From: Streptomyces sp. Act143
GTDB taxonomy: Bacteria; Actinomycetota; Actinomycetes; Streptomycetales; Streptomycetaceae
Assembly (NCBI RefSeq): GCF_003143935.1
Contig: NZ_QFRX01000001.1
Span: 5,959,816-6,023,815 of the forward strand
Direction of reading: 5' to 3'
DNA: 64,000 bases
Shown: positions 41,086 to 48,914 of the stretch, one piece after another
Numbering within the stretch: the stretch's first letter is position 1
Layout of the letters: each line of letters opens with the position of its first letter
Made by a program: the position numbers and the translations under genes
Notes under the pieces: generated by a model
The model's database searches: none
What the model was told of the DNA's origin: nothing
Seen by the model: only the letters and a program-made list of their open reading frames with translations

Positions 41086-41931
41086 GTGAGTGACGAAGTA
41101 GAGCCCGGCCATGTTCGTGTGCGCCTCGACCTGTCCTACGACGGGACCCAGTTCTCCGGCTGGGCCAAGCAGGCCGGGGGGCGGCGGACCGTCCAGGGGG
41201 AGATCGAGGACGCGCTGCGGACCGTGACGCGGTCCGGGGACACCACCTACGAGCTGACCGTGGCCGGGCGGACCGATGCCGGGGTGCATGCGCGGGGGCA
41301 GGTGGCGCATGTGGATCTGCCCGAGGCGGTGTGGGGTGAGCACCGGGAGAAGCTGCTCAAGCGGCTGGCCGGGCGGTTGCCCAAGGACGTGCGGGTGTGG
41401 GCGCTGACCGAGGCGGCCGAGGGGTTCAACGCGCGGTTCGCGGCGTTGTGGCGGCGGTACGTCTACCGGGTGGGGGACCGGCCCGGGGGCGTCGATCCGC
41501 TGCTGCGCAGCCATGTGCTGTGGCACGACTGGGAGTTGGACGTGGCGGTGATGGACGCCGCCGCCAAGTCCCTGGTCGGGGAGCATGACTTCGCCGCCTA
41601 CGCGAAGAAGCGCGAGGGGGCCTCGACCGTGCGGGAGATCTTCGACTTCGGTGTGCGGCGGACCGCCGACGGGGTCGTGGAGATCGAGGTGCGCGCCGAT
41701 GCCTTCTGCCACAACCAGGTGCGGTCCATGGTGGGCGCGCTGCTGTTCGTGGGGGACGGGCACCGGGGCGTGGAGTGGCCGCGGAAGGTGCTGGACGCGC
41801 GGGTCCGGGACAGTGCCGTGCATGTCGTACGGCCGCACGGCCTGACGTTGGAGGAAGTCGCCTACCCGGCCGCCGAGTTGCTGGCGGAGCGGCAGCGGCA
41901 GGCGCGGCGGGTGCGGGGGCAGGTGCACTGA
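41086..41931 (+). CDS. truA: tRNA pseudouridine synthase A
   Basis: The 281-residue enzyme converts uridines 38-40 of tRNA anticodon arms to pseudouridine. RLDLSYDGTQFSGWAKQ opens the domain, the catalytic Asp lies in AGRTDAGVHARGQVAH, and FCHNQVRSMVGALL closes the active site. GTG start. It follows the alpha operon as in many actinobacteria and ends inside a bidirectional terminator. Confidence 0.97.
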   Translation: MSDEVEPGHVRVRLDLSYDGTQFSGWAKQAGGRRTVQGEIEDALRTVTRSGDTTYELTVAGRTDAGVHARGQVAHVDLPEAVWGEHREKLLKRLAGRLPKDVRVWALTEAAEGFNARFAALWRRYVYRVGDRPGGVDPLLRSHVLWHDWELDVAVMDAAAKSLVGEHDFAAYAKKREGASTVREIFDFGVRRTADGVVEIEVRADAFCHNQVRSMVGALLFVGDGHRGVEWPRKVLDARVRDSAVHVVRPHGLTLEEVAYPAAELLAERQRQARRVRGQVH

Positions 41932-41963
41932 AGGGGGCCCCGCGGACGCGGGACCCCCTTCAG
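41928..41963. terminator. Bidirectional terminator between truA and the LALTG protein gene
   Basis: CTGAAGGGGG (41928-41937) pairs perfectly with CCCCCTTCAG (41954-41963), and CCCGC...GCGGG adds five inner pairs over a GGAC loop. The truA stop codon is part of the stem, and the convergent gene stops 7 bases beyond it. Confidence 0.8.
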
Positions 41964-41969
41964 CGGGCG

Positions 41970-43766
41970 TCAGTCCTGCGCGCGGAAGCGGGTCCGCAGG
42001 CGCAGGGCCGCCCAGCCGAGCGCGGTGAGCGCCGCGGCGGCCCCGGCGAGCGTGCCGATGCCGGCGGCGCCGGTCAGGGCCAGGCTGCCCGAGTCGTCAC
42101 CGCTGTCGTCCGAGGCGCTCGCGGTGGTGTCGGACGACTCCGAGGGGCTCGGGGACGGGGAGGCCCCGCCCTCCTCGGCCGCGACGACCTTCAGGGTGAA
42201 GCGGGCGGTGGCATCGTCGACCGTCGCCACGACGGTGTAGGTGCCCGCCGCGTCACCGGCGGTCAGCTCGGGGGCCGAGACCTCGCCGCGGCCGTTCGTG
42301 GAGACGGTCGCCGTGGGCTCGCCGCCCTCGAACGTCGGGGCGCCCTCGGCGTCGCCCTCCACGCTGAACTTCACCGGGATGTCCGCCACCGGGACACCCG
42401 GCTTGGCGATCTTGACGCTCAGCGGATCGGCGAAGGCCTCGCCGGGCTTGGCCTGCTGCTCGTCGCCGCCGGTGATCTCGATGGCGTAGATGCCCTCCCT
42501 GACGTGGGCGGTGAACGTCGTGGAGGCGTCACCGGAGGCGGCCCGTACCGTGAAGTCGCCCTCGGCCTTGCCGGTGATGACGGCCGGGGACTGCGCGCGG
42601 CCCTGGTCGTCCGTCCACACCTCGGTCGGTTCCTCGTCCCACCGCAGCCCGAGCTGGTCGGGGTCCTCCAGGGTGAAGGTGACCTTGCGGCCGGCGAGCG
42701 GCTTGCCGTCCTTGTCGCGGGTCACGACCACCAGCGGGTCGGTGAGCGAGGACGGCAGGACGTTCTGGTTGTCGCCGGACTCCCGGGTCAGCTCGGCCAC
42801 CTCGGGGGTGGAGCCTTCGGGAGCGTTCCACTGGAAGACCACGCGGCCGTCGCCGCCGCGCTGGTTGGGGCCGCCCTCGCCGACACCGGAGAGGACCGGG
42901 GACAGCTCCCCGTAGGGGTCGGCGGTCCAGAACGGGTCGTTCCGCGCCGCCGGGGTGGAGGTGGGGCTGGTCAGCATGCGCACGTCGGACATCCGCTCGG
43001 CGTCGGCGTAGCTGGAGCCGCCCGCGCCGCTGCCGCTGTCGCCCGACGCGGTCTTGGCGGCGCCGCCGCCACCGCCCGCGTAGCCCCCGCCACCGCCGCC
43101 GGCCTCCGTCCCGCCCGCGCCGCCGGCGCCGCCCTGTGCGGCATCCGCGCCCGCCGAGGCGCCCTCGCCGCCGGCCGCGCCGCCCTGGGCACCCTTCGCG
43201 CCTTTGCCGCCGAGGTCGGTCTCCCCGGCGTCCAGGCCGTCCGGTGCGCCGCCGCTGCCGCCCCTGCCGGCCCCTCTGACGCCGAGGCCGCCGCCGCCAC
43301 CGCCGGCCGCGATGAGCAGCGGCGAGCCGTCGGAGGCCCGGACCCCGGAACTGGCGCCGCCGCGCTCGCCCCAGCTGCCGTTGGCCTCACCGCCGAGCGC
43401 GTCGCCGAAGAACTTCCGGCCCTGGTACCAGCCGCCGACGTTCACGGTCAGGTGCTCGCCCGGGGTGACCTTCAGCTCGCCTGCGACGTAGGCGCCCGCA
43501 CCGCCGTTGGCGAAGGGGTTGCCGTCACCGCCCATGCCCCAGGCCCGGACGTCCAACTCGTCCACTCCGACGGGTACTTGGAAATCCACGGCGGCGCCGC
43601 TGTGATCGAAGATGCGGCAGTCGGTGAAGCCCTCCTGCGGCGTGCAGTTCTCCGTCTCGATCGCGGCGGCCGGCCAGGCTCCCCCCAGGCCCAGGCTCGC
43701 CACGAGAAGTGCGGCAGCGCCGACGGCTCTGCTGCTCCGGCGCAGCCCCGATGAACCTCTGTTCAT
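41970..43766 (-). CDS. Glycine-rich, Ig-like, sortase-anchored surface protein (LALTG)
   Basis: The 598-residue protein starts at ATG 43766 (GGAGGGGG upstream). A signal peptide (about 1-36) leads into an N-terminal beta domain with two Cys (ENCTPQEGFTDCRIF) and AYVAGELKVTPGEHLTVNVGG. A glycine-rich region (about 120-250, runs of GGAGG and GGGGGG) resembles extracellular glycine-rich lectin-like domains. Two Ig-like (Big_1-type) domains follow (about 320-520), then an acidic Ser/Asp linker, LALTG (562-566), a hydrophobic helix and a basic tail. LALTG fits the LAXTG motif of class E sortases in Streptomyces, so it should be wall-linked. It is divergent from a deacetylase gene; a matrix or adhesion role is inferred. 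Confidence 0.8.
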   Translation of the reverse strand: MNRGSSGLRRSSRAVGAAALLVASLGLGGAWPAAAIETENCTPQEGFTDCRIFDHSGAAVDFQVPVGVDELDVRAWGMGGDGNPFANGGAGAYVAGELKVTPGEHLTVNVGGWYQGRKFFGDALGGEANGSWGERGGASSGVRASDGSPLLIAAGGGGGGLGVRGAGRGGSGGAPDGLDAGETDLGGKGAKGAQGGAAGGEGASAGADAAQGGAGGAGGTEAGGGGGGYAGGGGGAAKTASGDSGSGAGGSSYADAERMSDVRMLTSPTSTPAARNDPFWTADPYGELSPVLSGVGEGGPNQRGGDGRVVFQWNAPEGSTPEVAELTRESGDNQNVLPSSLTDPLVVVTRDKDGKPLAGRKVTFTLEDPDQLGLRWDEEPTEVWTDDQGRAQSPAVITGKAEGDFTVRAASGDASTTFTAHVREGIYAIEITGGDEQQAKPGEAFADPLSVKIAKPGVPVADIPVKFSVEGDAEGAPTFEGGEPTATVSTNGRGEVSAPELTAGDAAGTYTVVATVDDATARFTLKVVAAEEGGASPSPSPSESSDTTASASDDSGDDSGSLALTGAAGIGTLAGAAAALTALGWAALRLRTRFRAQD

Positions 43767-43967
43767 AACCCCCTCCAAATGGACAGTGAGCAGCATGCTC
43801 AGCTGTCACTCTGCAATTTACTGTTCCAGCCGTCACATTGGACACATAGAATCCGAAGACAGTTGTGCAGCACAGGGGTTGCAATCCGGAGAATCTCGGA
43901 TTCCGCCCCAGGTGTCAGTGAGATCAATGGCGCGATAGGCGGCGCCTGCTTTCGGCTGGAGGCCACT
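43767..43967. promoter_or_regulatory. Divergent promoter region of surface-protein and deacetylase genes
   Basis: This 201-bp gap must drive both genes. A TAGAAT hexamer at 43847-43852 on the plus strand is a good -10 candidate for the deacetylase gene; its -35 is weak. The first half is AT-rich relative to the surroundings. Confidence 0.4.
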
Positions 43968-45392
43968 TTGAAGAGAAACACCGGGGATTCCGCATCTCTG
44001 GGCCGGCGCTCCGCGCTGCGTCTGGCAGGGCTCGGCGGTCTGGCCACGGCCGGTGCGCTGGGCCTGCCGAACACCGCGCGCGCCGCGGCTGTGGACGGTC
44101 TCGGGGCGCCGCCGTACGCCCCGAGCGGGCGTCGGCCGCGCTTCCGCCGGGCCACCTGGAGCCAGCAGTTCCAGTCGGGGCACGGCTGGACGGCCGCCGG
44201 GGCGGGCACCGCCTCGTCGAACCCGAACGACACCGAGGTCTTCGCCCGGGGCACCCAGTCGGTACGGGTGACCACCGCCGGCAGCGGCGTGCAGTCGTAC
44301 GTGCGCCGGACGGGCATGGGCGCTCTGGACCTCACCGGCAAGATGATCCGGCTGGTCTTCCGGGTCGAGGACGTCACCCACCTCAGCCGGATCGTGTTCT
44401 ACGCGGGCACCAACAGCCTGGCGAACAACTTCTGTTGGCGCCTGCACACGCACGCGGCGACCGGCGCCAACTACGTCCAGTCCGGGGAGTGGGTGACGGT
44501 CCACCTCCAGTGGTCCGACGTGACGACCGCGGCCGGGACGTTCACGCTCTCCGCGCAGGGGCTGCCGTCGGTGCGGTCGGGGTTCACCGACTTCTCGTTC
44601 GCGGTGTACGACGACGCCGCCGGTCCGGTGACGTACCACCTCCAGGCGGTCGAGCTGGTGCCCGACACCACGTCCGTCTTCCCGAAGGGTGCGGTCTCCC
44701 TCACCTTCGACGACTCGCACGTCTCCATCCACGATCTCGCCCGGCCGGTCATGGACCCGTACGGAATGCCCGGCACCGTTTACAACATCGCCGATGCGAT
44801 AGGCACCGGTTCCTTCCTGACAATTGAGCAGATGCGCTCGCTCCAGGACTTCTCCGGCTGGGAGATGGCCGGGCACTCGTACGCCACCTCGGCGCACACG
44901 GCGAGTTATTCCAAGCTCACCGCGCAGCAGGTCGACGACGATTTCCGGATGCTGCGTGAGTGGCTGGTGGGAAAGGGCTTCACCAGTGAGCACTTCGCCT
45001 ATCCGCACGGCGCTTTTCAGAAGACGACGGACGGTGTGCCGGTCGATCTGCTCGCCGCCCGGCATTTCACCACGGCCCGTTCCATCATTTCCGAGACGTC
45101 CGAGAGTTCGGCGCCGGCCATGCCGTTCCGGCTGAAGGCGCTGACCGGCATCAACGACGGATCGGGTATCGGCGGCACCACGCTGTCCAAGGTGATCGGC
45201 GCGGGTGGTCCGCTCGACCGGTGTGCGGGGGGCGGCGGGTGGCTCATCCTCTGTCTGCACAGGATCGTCGCGGGGACGCCGACGGCGAGCACCGAGATCA
45301 GCCAGGCGGGTCTGGGCCGGCTGATGGAGGAGATCCAGAAGCGCGGCATCGCGGTGCTCACCGTCCAGGAGGCGATGGAGTACTACACCTGA
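43968..45392 (+). CDS. Secreted polysaccharide deacetylase (NodB/CE4-like)
   Basis: The 474-residue protein starts at TTG 43968 with GGAGG 5 bases upstream. The twin-arginine-type leader (GRRSALRLAGLGGLATAGALG) suggests Tat export. Residues about 55-235 form a beta-sandwich-like, possibly carbohydrate-binding region. The CE4 domain starts at SLTFDDSH (Asp248, Asp249) and continues with GHSYATSAH (His303, His310) and AYPHGAF. Spacing between the two His is wider than the usual HSxxH. CE4 enzymes remove N- or O-acetyl groups from polysaccharides. It is convergent with the glycosyltransferase gene, six bases away, suggesting it modifies the same polymer. Confidence 0.8.
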   Translation: MKRNTGDSASLGRRSALRLAGLGGLATAGALGLPNTARAAAVDGLGAPPYAPSGRRPRFRRATWSQQFQSGHGWTAAGAGTASSNPNDTEVFARGTQSVRVTTAGSGVQSYVRRTGMGALDLTGKMIRLVFRVEDVTHLSRIVFYAGTNSLANNFCWRLHTHAATGANYVQSGEWVTVHLQWSDVTTAAGTFTLSAQGLPSVRSGFTDFSFAVYDDAAGPVTYHLQAVELVPDTTSVFPKGAVSLTFDDSHVSIHDLARPVMDPYGMPGTVYNIADAIGTGSFLTIEQMRSLQDFSGWEMAGHSYATSAHTASYSKLTAQQVDDDFRMLREWLVGKGFTSEHFAYPHGAFQKTTDGVPVDLLAARHFTTARSIISETSESSAPAMPFRLKALTGINDGSGIGGTTLSKVIGAGGPLDRCAGGGGWLILCLHRIVAGTPTASTEISQAGLGRLMEEIQKRGIAVLTVQEAMEYYT

Positions 45393-45398
45393 CCGCCC

Positions 45399-47351
45399 CT
45401 AGCGGCCCTCTCCGAACCAGCCGTCGTCCTGCTGCTGTCCGGCCGGATACGTCTCGTTCTCCGGCACCCACTGCTGCTGCTGTTGGTGGTGGTGGGGTGC
45501 CTGGGGCTGCTGCGGGATGTGCGGTATGTACGGCTGCTGCCCGTATCCCTGGGGCTGGGCTCCCTGGGGCTGGGCGGCGTGGCCCTGCCACTGGTCGTAC
45601 GGCTGCGCGGGCTGCTGCTGGTACGGAGCCTGGCCGTGGCCCTGGACGGTGTACGCGCCGGCGCCGTGGGGTGGGACGGGCTGCATCTGGTGCTGCTGCG
45701 GGTAGTGCTGAGGATGCTGCTGCTGGGGGTGCTGCTGTGCCGTCTGTGTCACCCCGTTCCACGCCACCGCCTGCTGGGGCACGGAACGGCCCATGGTCCG
45801 CAGATCGCCCTGGGTGTGGCCGGTGTAGGCCTGGGTCATGGCGTGGGCGTTGTGCGGGGAGGCGTGCGGTGCCGTGCGGGCCAGGGCGATGCCTTCCAGC
45901 CGCATCATCTCGATCGTCGAGGAGACCTGCGGGGACGAGTACTCGTCCTCCTCCTCCCAGACCGCCGAGACATCCTGCTCGTGGTCACCGGCGACCGACA
46001 CCTCGACGCCGCCCTGGCGGGTGCCCCAGCTGCCCTTGTGCAGGGTGAGCAGGGCGTAGAACCGCAGCGGCGTCAGCAGCACCAGCTGGATGACGCCGTA
46101 CAGCGGAGCCAGCAGGAACATGCCGAACCGCTTGATCAGGCCCATGCCGCGGCGCGGGAAGTCGAGGTAGCGGACGTTGCGCAGGTACCCCATGAGGACC
46201 ATGAAGACCAGGTAGTCACCGATGTGGTTGACGAACCGTTCCGGGTGCATGGCCGGGAGGATGACCATCGAGTAGAACATCGCCGAGCCGAAGATCAGCC
46301 ACAGCGCGAGTTCCATGCAGGTCAGCCAGAAGGCGGGCCGGTACTTCTTCTGGTGCGTGAACGCCCACAGGGACTCACGGAAGAAGGACTTGTTCCAGCG
46401 CACCTGCTGGCGCAGGAAGTGCGGCAGCTTCTCGGGTACGGCGGTGTAGCCGACGGCCGTCTCCTGGAAGACGACCTGGCCTTCCATGAGGCAGTAGTTG
46501 GTCATCCGGCGGTCGTCGCCGAAGACGGCGGGCTTGCCGAGGAACTGCTGGTTGAGGAAGTCCGGCAGGTACTTGCGCACCAGCGTGCCGCGGTACACCG
46601 ACAGGGCACCGCAGCAGCACAGGACCGACTTCAGCCGGGAGTACGCGGCCCGCTCGAAGAGGAACGAGTTGCCGTACCGCAGGTCCTGAAGGCGTGTGAA
46701 GATGTTGCTGTCGTGGTTGAGCGCGAGCACCATGCCCGTGGAGGCCATGATCTTCGGGTTGGCCATGGGCAGCAGCAGCTCGCGGACCGTGTCCCTGGAC
46801 AGAATGGTGTCGGAGTCGACACACAGGAACAGGTCGGAGTAGGGAGCCGCCTCGAAGCCGAGGGCGAGGGCCTCGCGCTTGCCCTTGTTCTCGGGCTGGA
46901 TGCTGACCGTGTACTTCACGCCCCGCGCCTCGAACTCCTTGCGGAGTTTCTTGGCGGCCTTGATGCCGGCCTGGTCGGCGCTGCAGTCGTCGATGATGTG
47001 GATCTCGTTGGGCAGCCGGCTCTGCGCGAGCAGGCTGCGCATGCCCTGCTCGAACATCACCGGGTCCTCGTTGTAGATCGGGATGACCGCGGTGACCCAG
47101 GAGTTGTCGAGGAGCAGCAGCTCCTCGCGGTCCGCCTTGGCGGGCCGGTAGAAGAGCGCGCCGAACATCTTCAGGGCGAGCAGCCCCAGCGCACCGAACG
47201 AGTACAGGTGCAGCGAGCTCGGGTCCAGCTTGGTCACGATCACGGCGGCGATGGCGAGGAAGACGAAGTACGAGATCCTCAGATGTCGTCGGCGTTTGTG
47301 CCGGCGACGGCCGTCGGAGTCGACGGCCCCGGGTACGTAACCGTCACTCAC
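45399..47351 (-). CDS. Processive family-2 glycosyltransferase, HasA/NodC-like, with Q/P/H-rich tail
   Basis: The 650-residue membrane enzyme starts at GTG 47351, overlapping the UDP-sugar dehydrogenase stop by four bases. Two N-terminal helices (about 25-65) precede the GT-A domain with IPIYNEDP, IIDDCSAD, the VDSDT metal motif, the base region FGDDRRMTNY and QQVRWNKSFFRES, the last being very close to hyaluronan synthase and NodC. Four or more C-terminal helices form the export channel. Beyond about residue 465 is a disordered tail of some 185 residues, rich in Gln, Pro, His and Tyr. It probably polymerises and exports an N-acetylhexosamine-containing polymer using the neighbour's uronic-acid donor. 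Confidence 0.85.
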   Translation of the reverse strand: MSDGYVPGAVDSDGRRRHKRRRHLRISYFVFLAIAAVIVTKLDPSSLHLYSFGALGLLALKMFGALFYRPAKADREELLLLDNSWVTAVIPIYNEDPVMFEQGMRSLLAQSRLPNEIHIIDDCSADQAGIKAAKKLRKEFEARGVKYTVSIQPENKGKREALALGFEAAPYSDLFLCVDSDTILSRDTVRELLLPMANPKIMASTGMVLALNHDSNIFTRLQDLRYGNSFLFERAAYSRLKSVLCCCGALSVYRGTLVRKYLPDFLNQQFLGKPAVFGDDRRMTNYCLMEGQVVFQETAVGYTAVPEKLPHFLRQQVRWNKSFFRESLWAFTHQKKYRPAFWLTCMELALWLIFGSAMFYSMVILPAMHPERFVNHIGDYLVFMVLMGYLRNVRYLDFPRRGMGLIKRFGMFLLAPLYGVIQLVLLTPLRFYALLTLHKGSWGTRQGGVEVSVAGDHEQDVSAVWEEEDEYSSPQVSSTIEMMRLEGIALARTAPHASPHNAHAMTQAYTGHTQGDLRTMGRSVPQQAVAWNGVTQTAQQHPQQQHPQHYPQQHQMQPVPPHGAGAYTVQGHGQAPYQQQPAQPYDQWQGHAAQPQGAQPQGYGQQPYIPHIPQQPQAPHHHQQQQQWVPENETYPAGQQQDDGWFGEGR

Positions 47352-48619
47352 AGCTTGACCACCTGCGGGTGGTCGGCCGACTTGCCGCGCGTGTCGAAGA
47401 GCAGGCGGGCGTGGTCGGCCAGGCGGTCGAGGTCGAGCTCGCTGTGCTGCTGGAGCAGGATGGTCAGGTCGGCCTGGGCCGCGCCTTCGAGGTAGTCCCC
47501 GACGCGGGGCACCGCGGTGCCCTCGACGGTCCAGTCGGCGACCCGGGGGTCGTAGTAGGAGAGCTCGGCACCGCGTTCGAGCAGCAGCTCGGCCACGTCC
47601 ACGGCCGGGCTCTCCCGCTGGTCGGAGATGTCCGGCTTGTAGGTCACGCCGAGCAGCAGGACCCGCGAGCCGCGGATCGGCTTGCCGTGCTGGTTGAGCA
47701 GGTCGGAGGCGCGCGAGACGACATGGGCGGGCATCCGCTGGTTGATCTCCTGGGCCAGCTCCACGAAGCGGAACGGGATGCCGAGGGAACGCACCTTGTA
47801 CGACAGGTAGTTGGGGTCGATCGGGATGCAGTGGCCGCCGACACCCGGGCCGGGGTAGAAGGGCGCGAAGCCGAACGGCTTGCTGGAGGCGCAGCGGATG
47901 GCGTCCCACAGGTCGACGCCGATCTCGCGGCAGAACATCGCCATCTCGTTGACGAGCGCGATGTTCACGTGCCGGTAGGTGTTCTCCAGCAGCTTGGCCA
48001 TCTCGGCCTCGCGGGTGCCCCTGGCCTCCACCACGCTGCCCACGAAGCGCTCGTACAGCGCGCGGGCCGCCTTGGTGCAGTCCGGGGTGGTGCCCCCGAC
48101 CACCTTCGGCGTGTTCTCCAGGCCGTAGGTCGGGTTGCCCGGGTCGATGCGCTCGGGGGAGAAGGCGAGGTGGAAGTCGATCCCCGCCTTCAGACCGCCG
48201 GCCTCCAGCCGTGGACGGACGACCTCCTCGGTGGTGCCGGGGTAGGTCGTCGACTCGAGGACGACCAGGGTGCCCGGCCTGAGGTGGGCCGCGATGTCCG
48301 CCACGGCGGAGTCCACCGCCGCGAGGTTGGGCGCGCCGTGCTCGGTCAGCGGGGTCGGCACACAGATCACGACGGCTGCCGACTCCGCGATGACCTCGGG
48401 CGAGTCGACCGCCCGGAAGCCCTGGTCGAGCATGGCGCGGACATCGGCGTCGCTGATGTCGTCGACGTGTGAGGACCCCGAGTTCAGCCCCTGGACCACC
48501 GGTGCGCTGCGGTCGAGGCCGACCACCTTGAGACCGGAAGCGCTTGCCGCACGGGCAAGCGGCAGCCCTACGTAGCCGAGCCCGATGATCACGAGATCGA
48601 CAGAGGTTTTTCGGTTCAC
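47348..48619 (-). CDS. UDP-sugar 6-dehydrogenase (UDP-GlcNAc/ManNAc dehydrogenase class)
   Basis: The 423-residue NAD-dependent enzyme begins VDLVIIGLGYVGLPLA (Rossmann motif). It shows VICVPTPLTEHGAPNL, ESTTYPGTTEE, the Lys in AEMAKLLENTYRHVNIALVNE, and the catalytic Cys in PGPGVGGHCIPIDPNYLS. The GGHCIPIDP form is typical of WbpA/WecC-type enzymes acting on UDP-N-acetylhexosamines rather than HasB-type UDP-glucose dehydrogenases (GGYCLPKD). The product would be a UDP-N-acetyl-hexosaminuronic acid. GTG 48619 is used; upstream codons do not look coding. It is translationally coupled to the glycosyltransferase. Confidence 0.88.
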   Translation of the reverse strand: MNRKTSVDLVIIGLGYVGLPLARAASASGLKVVGLDRSAPVVQGLNSGSSHVDDISDADVRAMLDQGFRAVDSPEVIAESAAVVICVPTPLTEHGAPNLAAVDSAVADIAAHLRPGTLVVLESTTYPGTTEEVVRPRLEAGGLKAGIDFHLAFSPERIDPGNPTYGLENTPKVVGGTTPDCTKAARALYERFVGSVVEARGTREAEMAKLLENTYRHVNIALVNEMAMFCREIGVDLWDAIRCASSKPFGFAPFYPGPGVGGHCIPIDPNYLSYKVRSLGIPFRFVELAQEINQRMPAHVVSRASDLLNQHGKPIRGSRVLLLGVTYKPDISDQRESPAVDVAELLLERGAELSYYDPRVADWTVEGTAVPRVGDYLEGAAQADLTILLQQHSELDLDRLADHARLLFDTRGKSADHPQVVKL

Positions 48620-48914
48620 AACAAGCTTCCCACCCCGCGCCCAAGCCCCCCACGAGCCCTGATGGCAAGGCGCACAGTCATCATTCGAATAAAGGAGCCG
48701 GAATCGTAACAGTGTGCCCACGAGTCGCACACGATTCGTACATAGTCGTGATTCTCACGTTCAACTTCGTACAACCCTTGCCATTGCCTGTGAGTCGGCT
48801 CGACCGAGGTCGGCCGGCTCGGTACGCGCCCGTGGCGCGGAAAGCGGTTCCGACCTACTCTCACTGCCGATCCATCCGCCGGGCGCACGCCCCGCGCCCT
48901 GAAGGAGACCTGCC
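48620..48914. promoter_or_regulatory. Divergent promoter region in the polysaccharide locus
   Basis: This 295-bp gap separates the dehydrogenase-glycosyltransferase operon from the CBM3-GH16 gene and is locally AT-richer between 48680 and 48790. No gene is seen. I could not define a specific -35/-10 pair with confidence. Confidence 0.4.

Noticed and set aside
45483..47495. 670-codon plus-strand ORF opposite the glycosyltransferase
   Set aside because: Antisense shadow of a gene with clear GT2 catalytic motifs; no ribosome-binding site or coherent fold.
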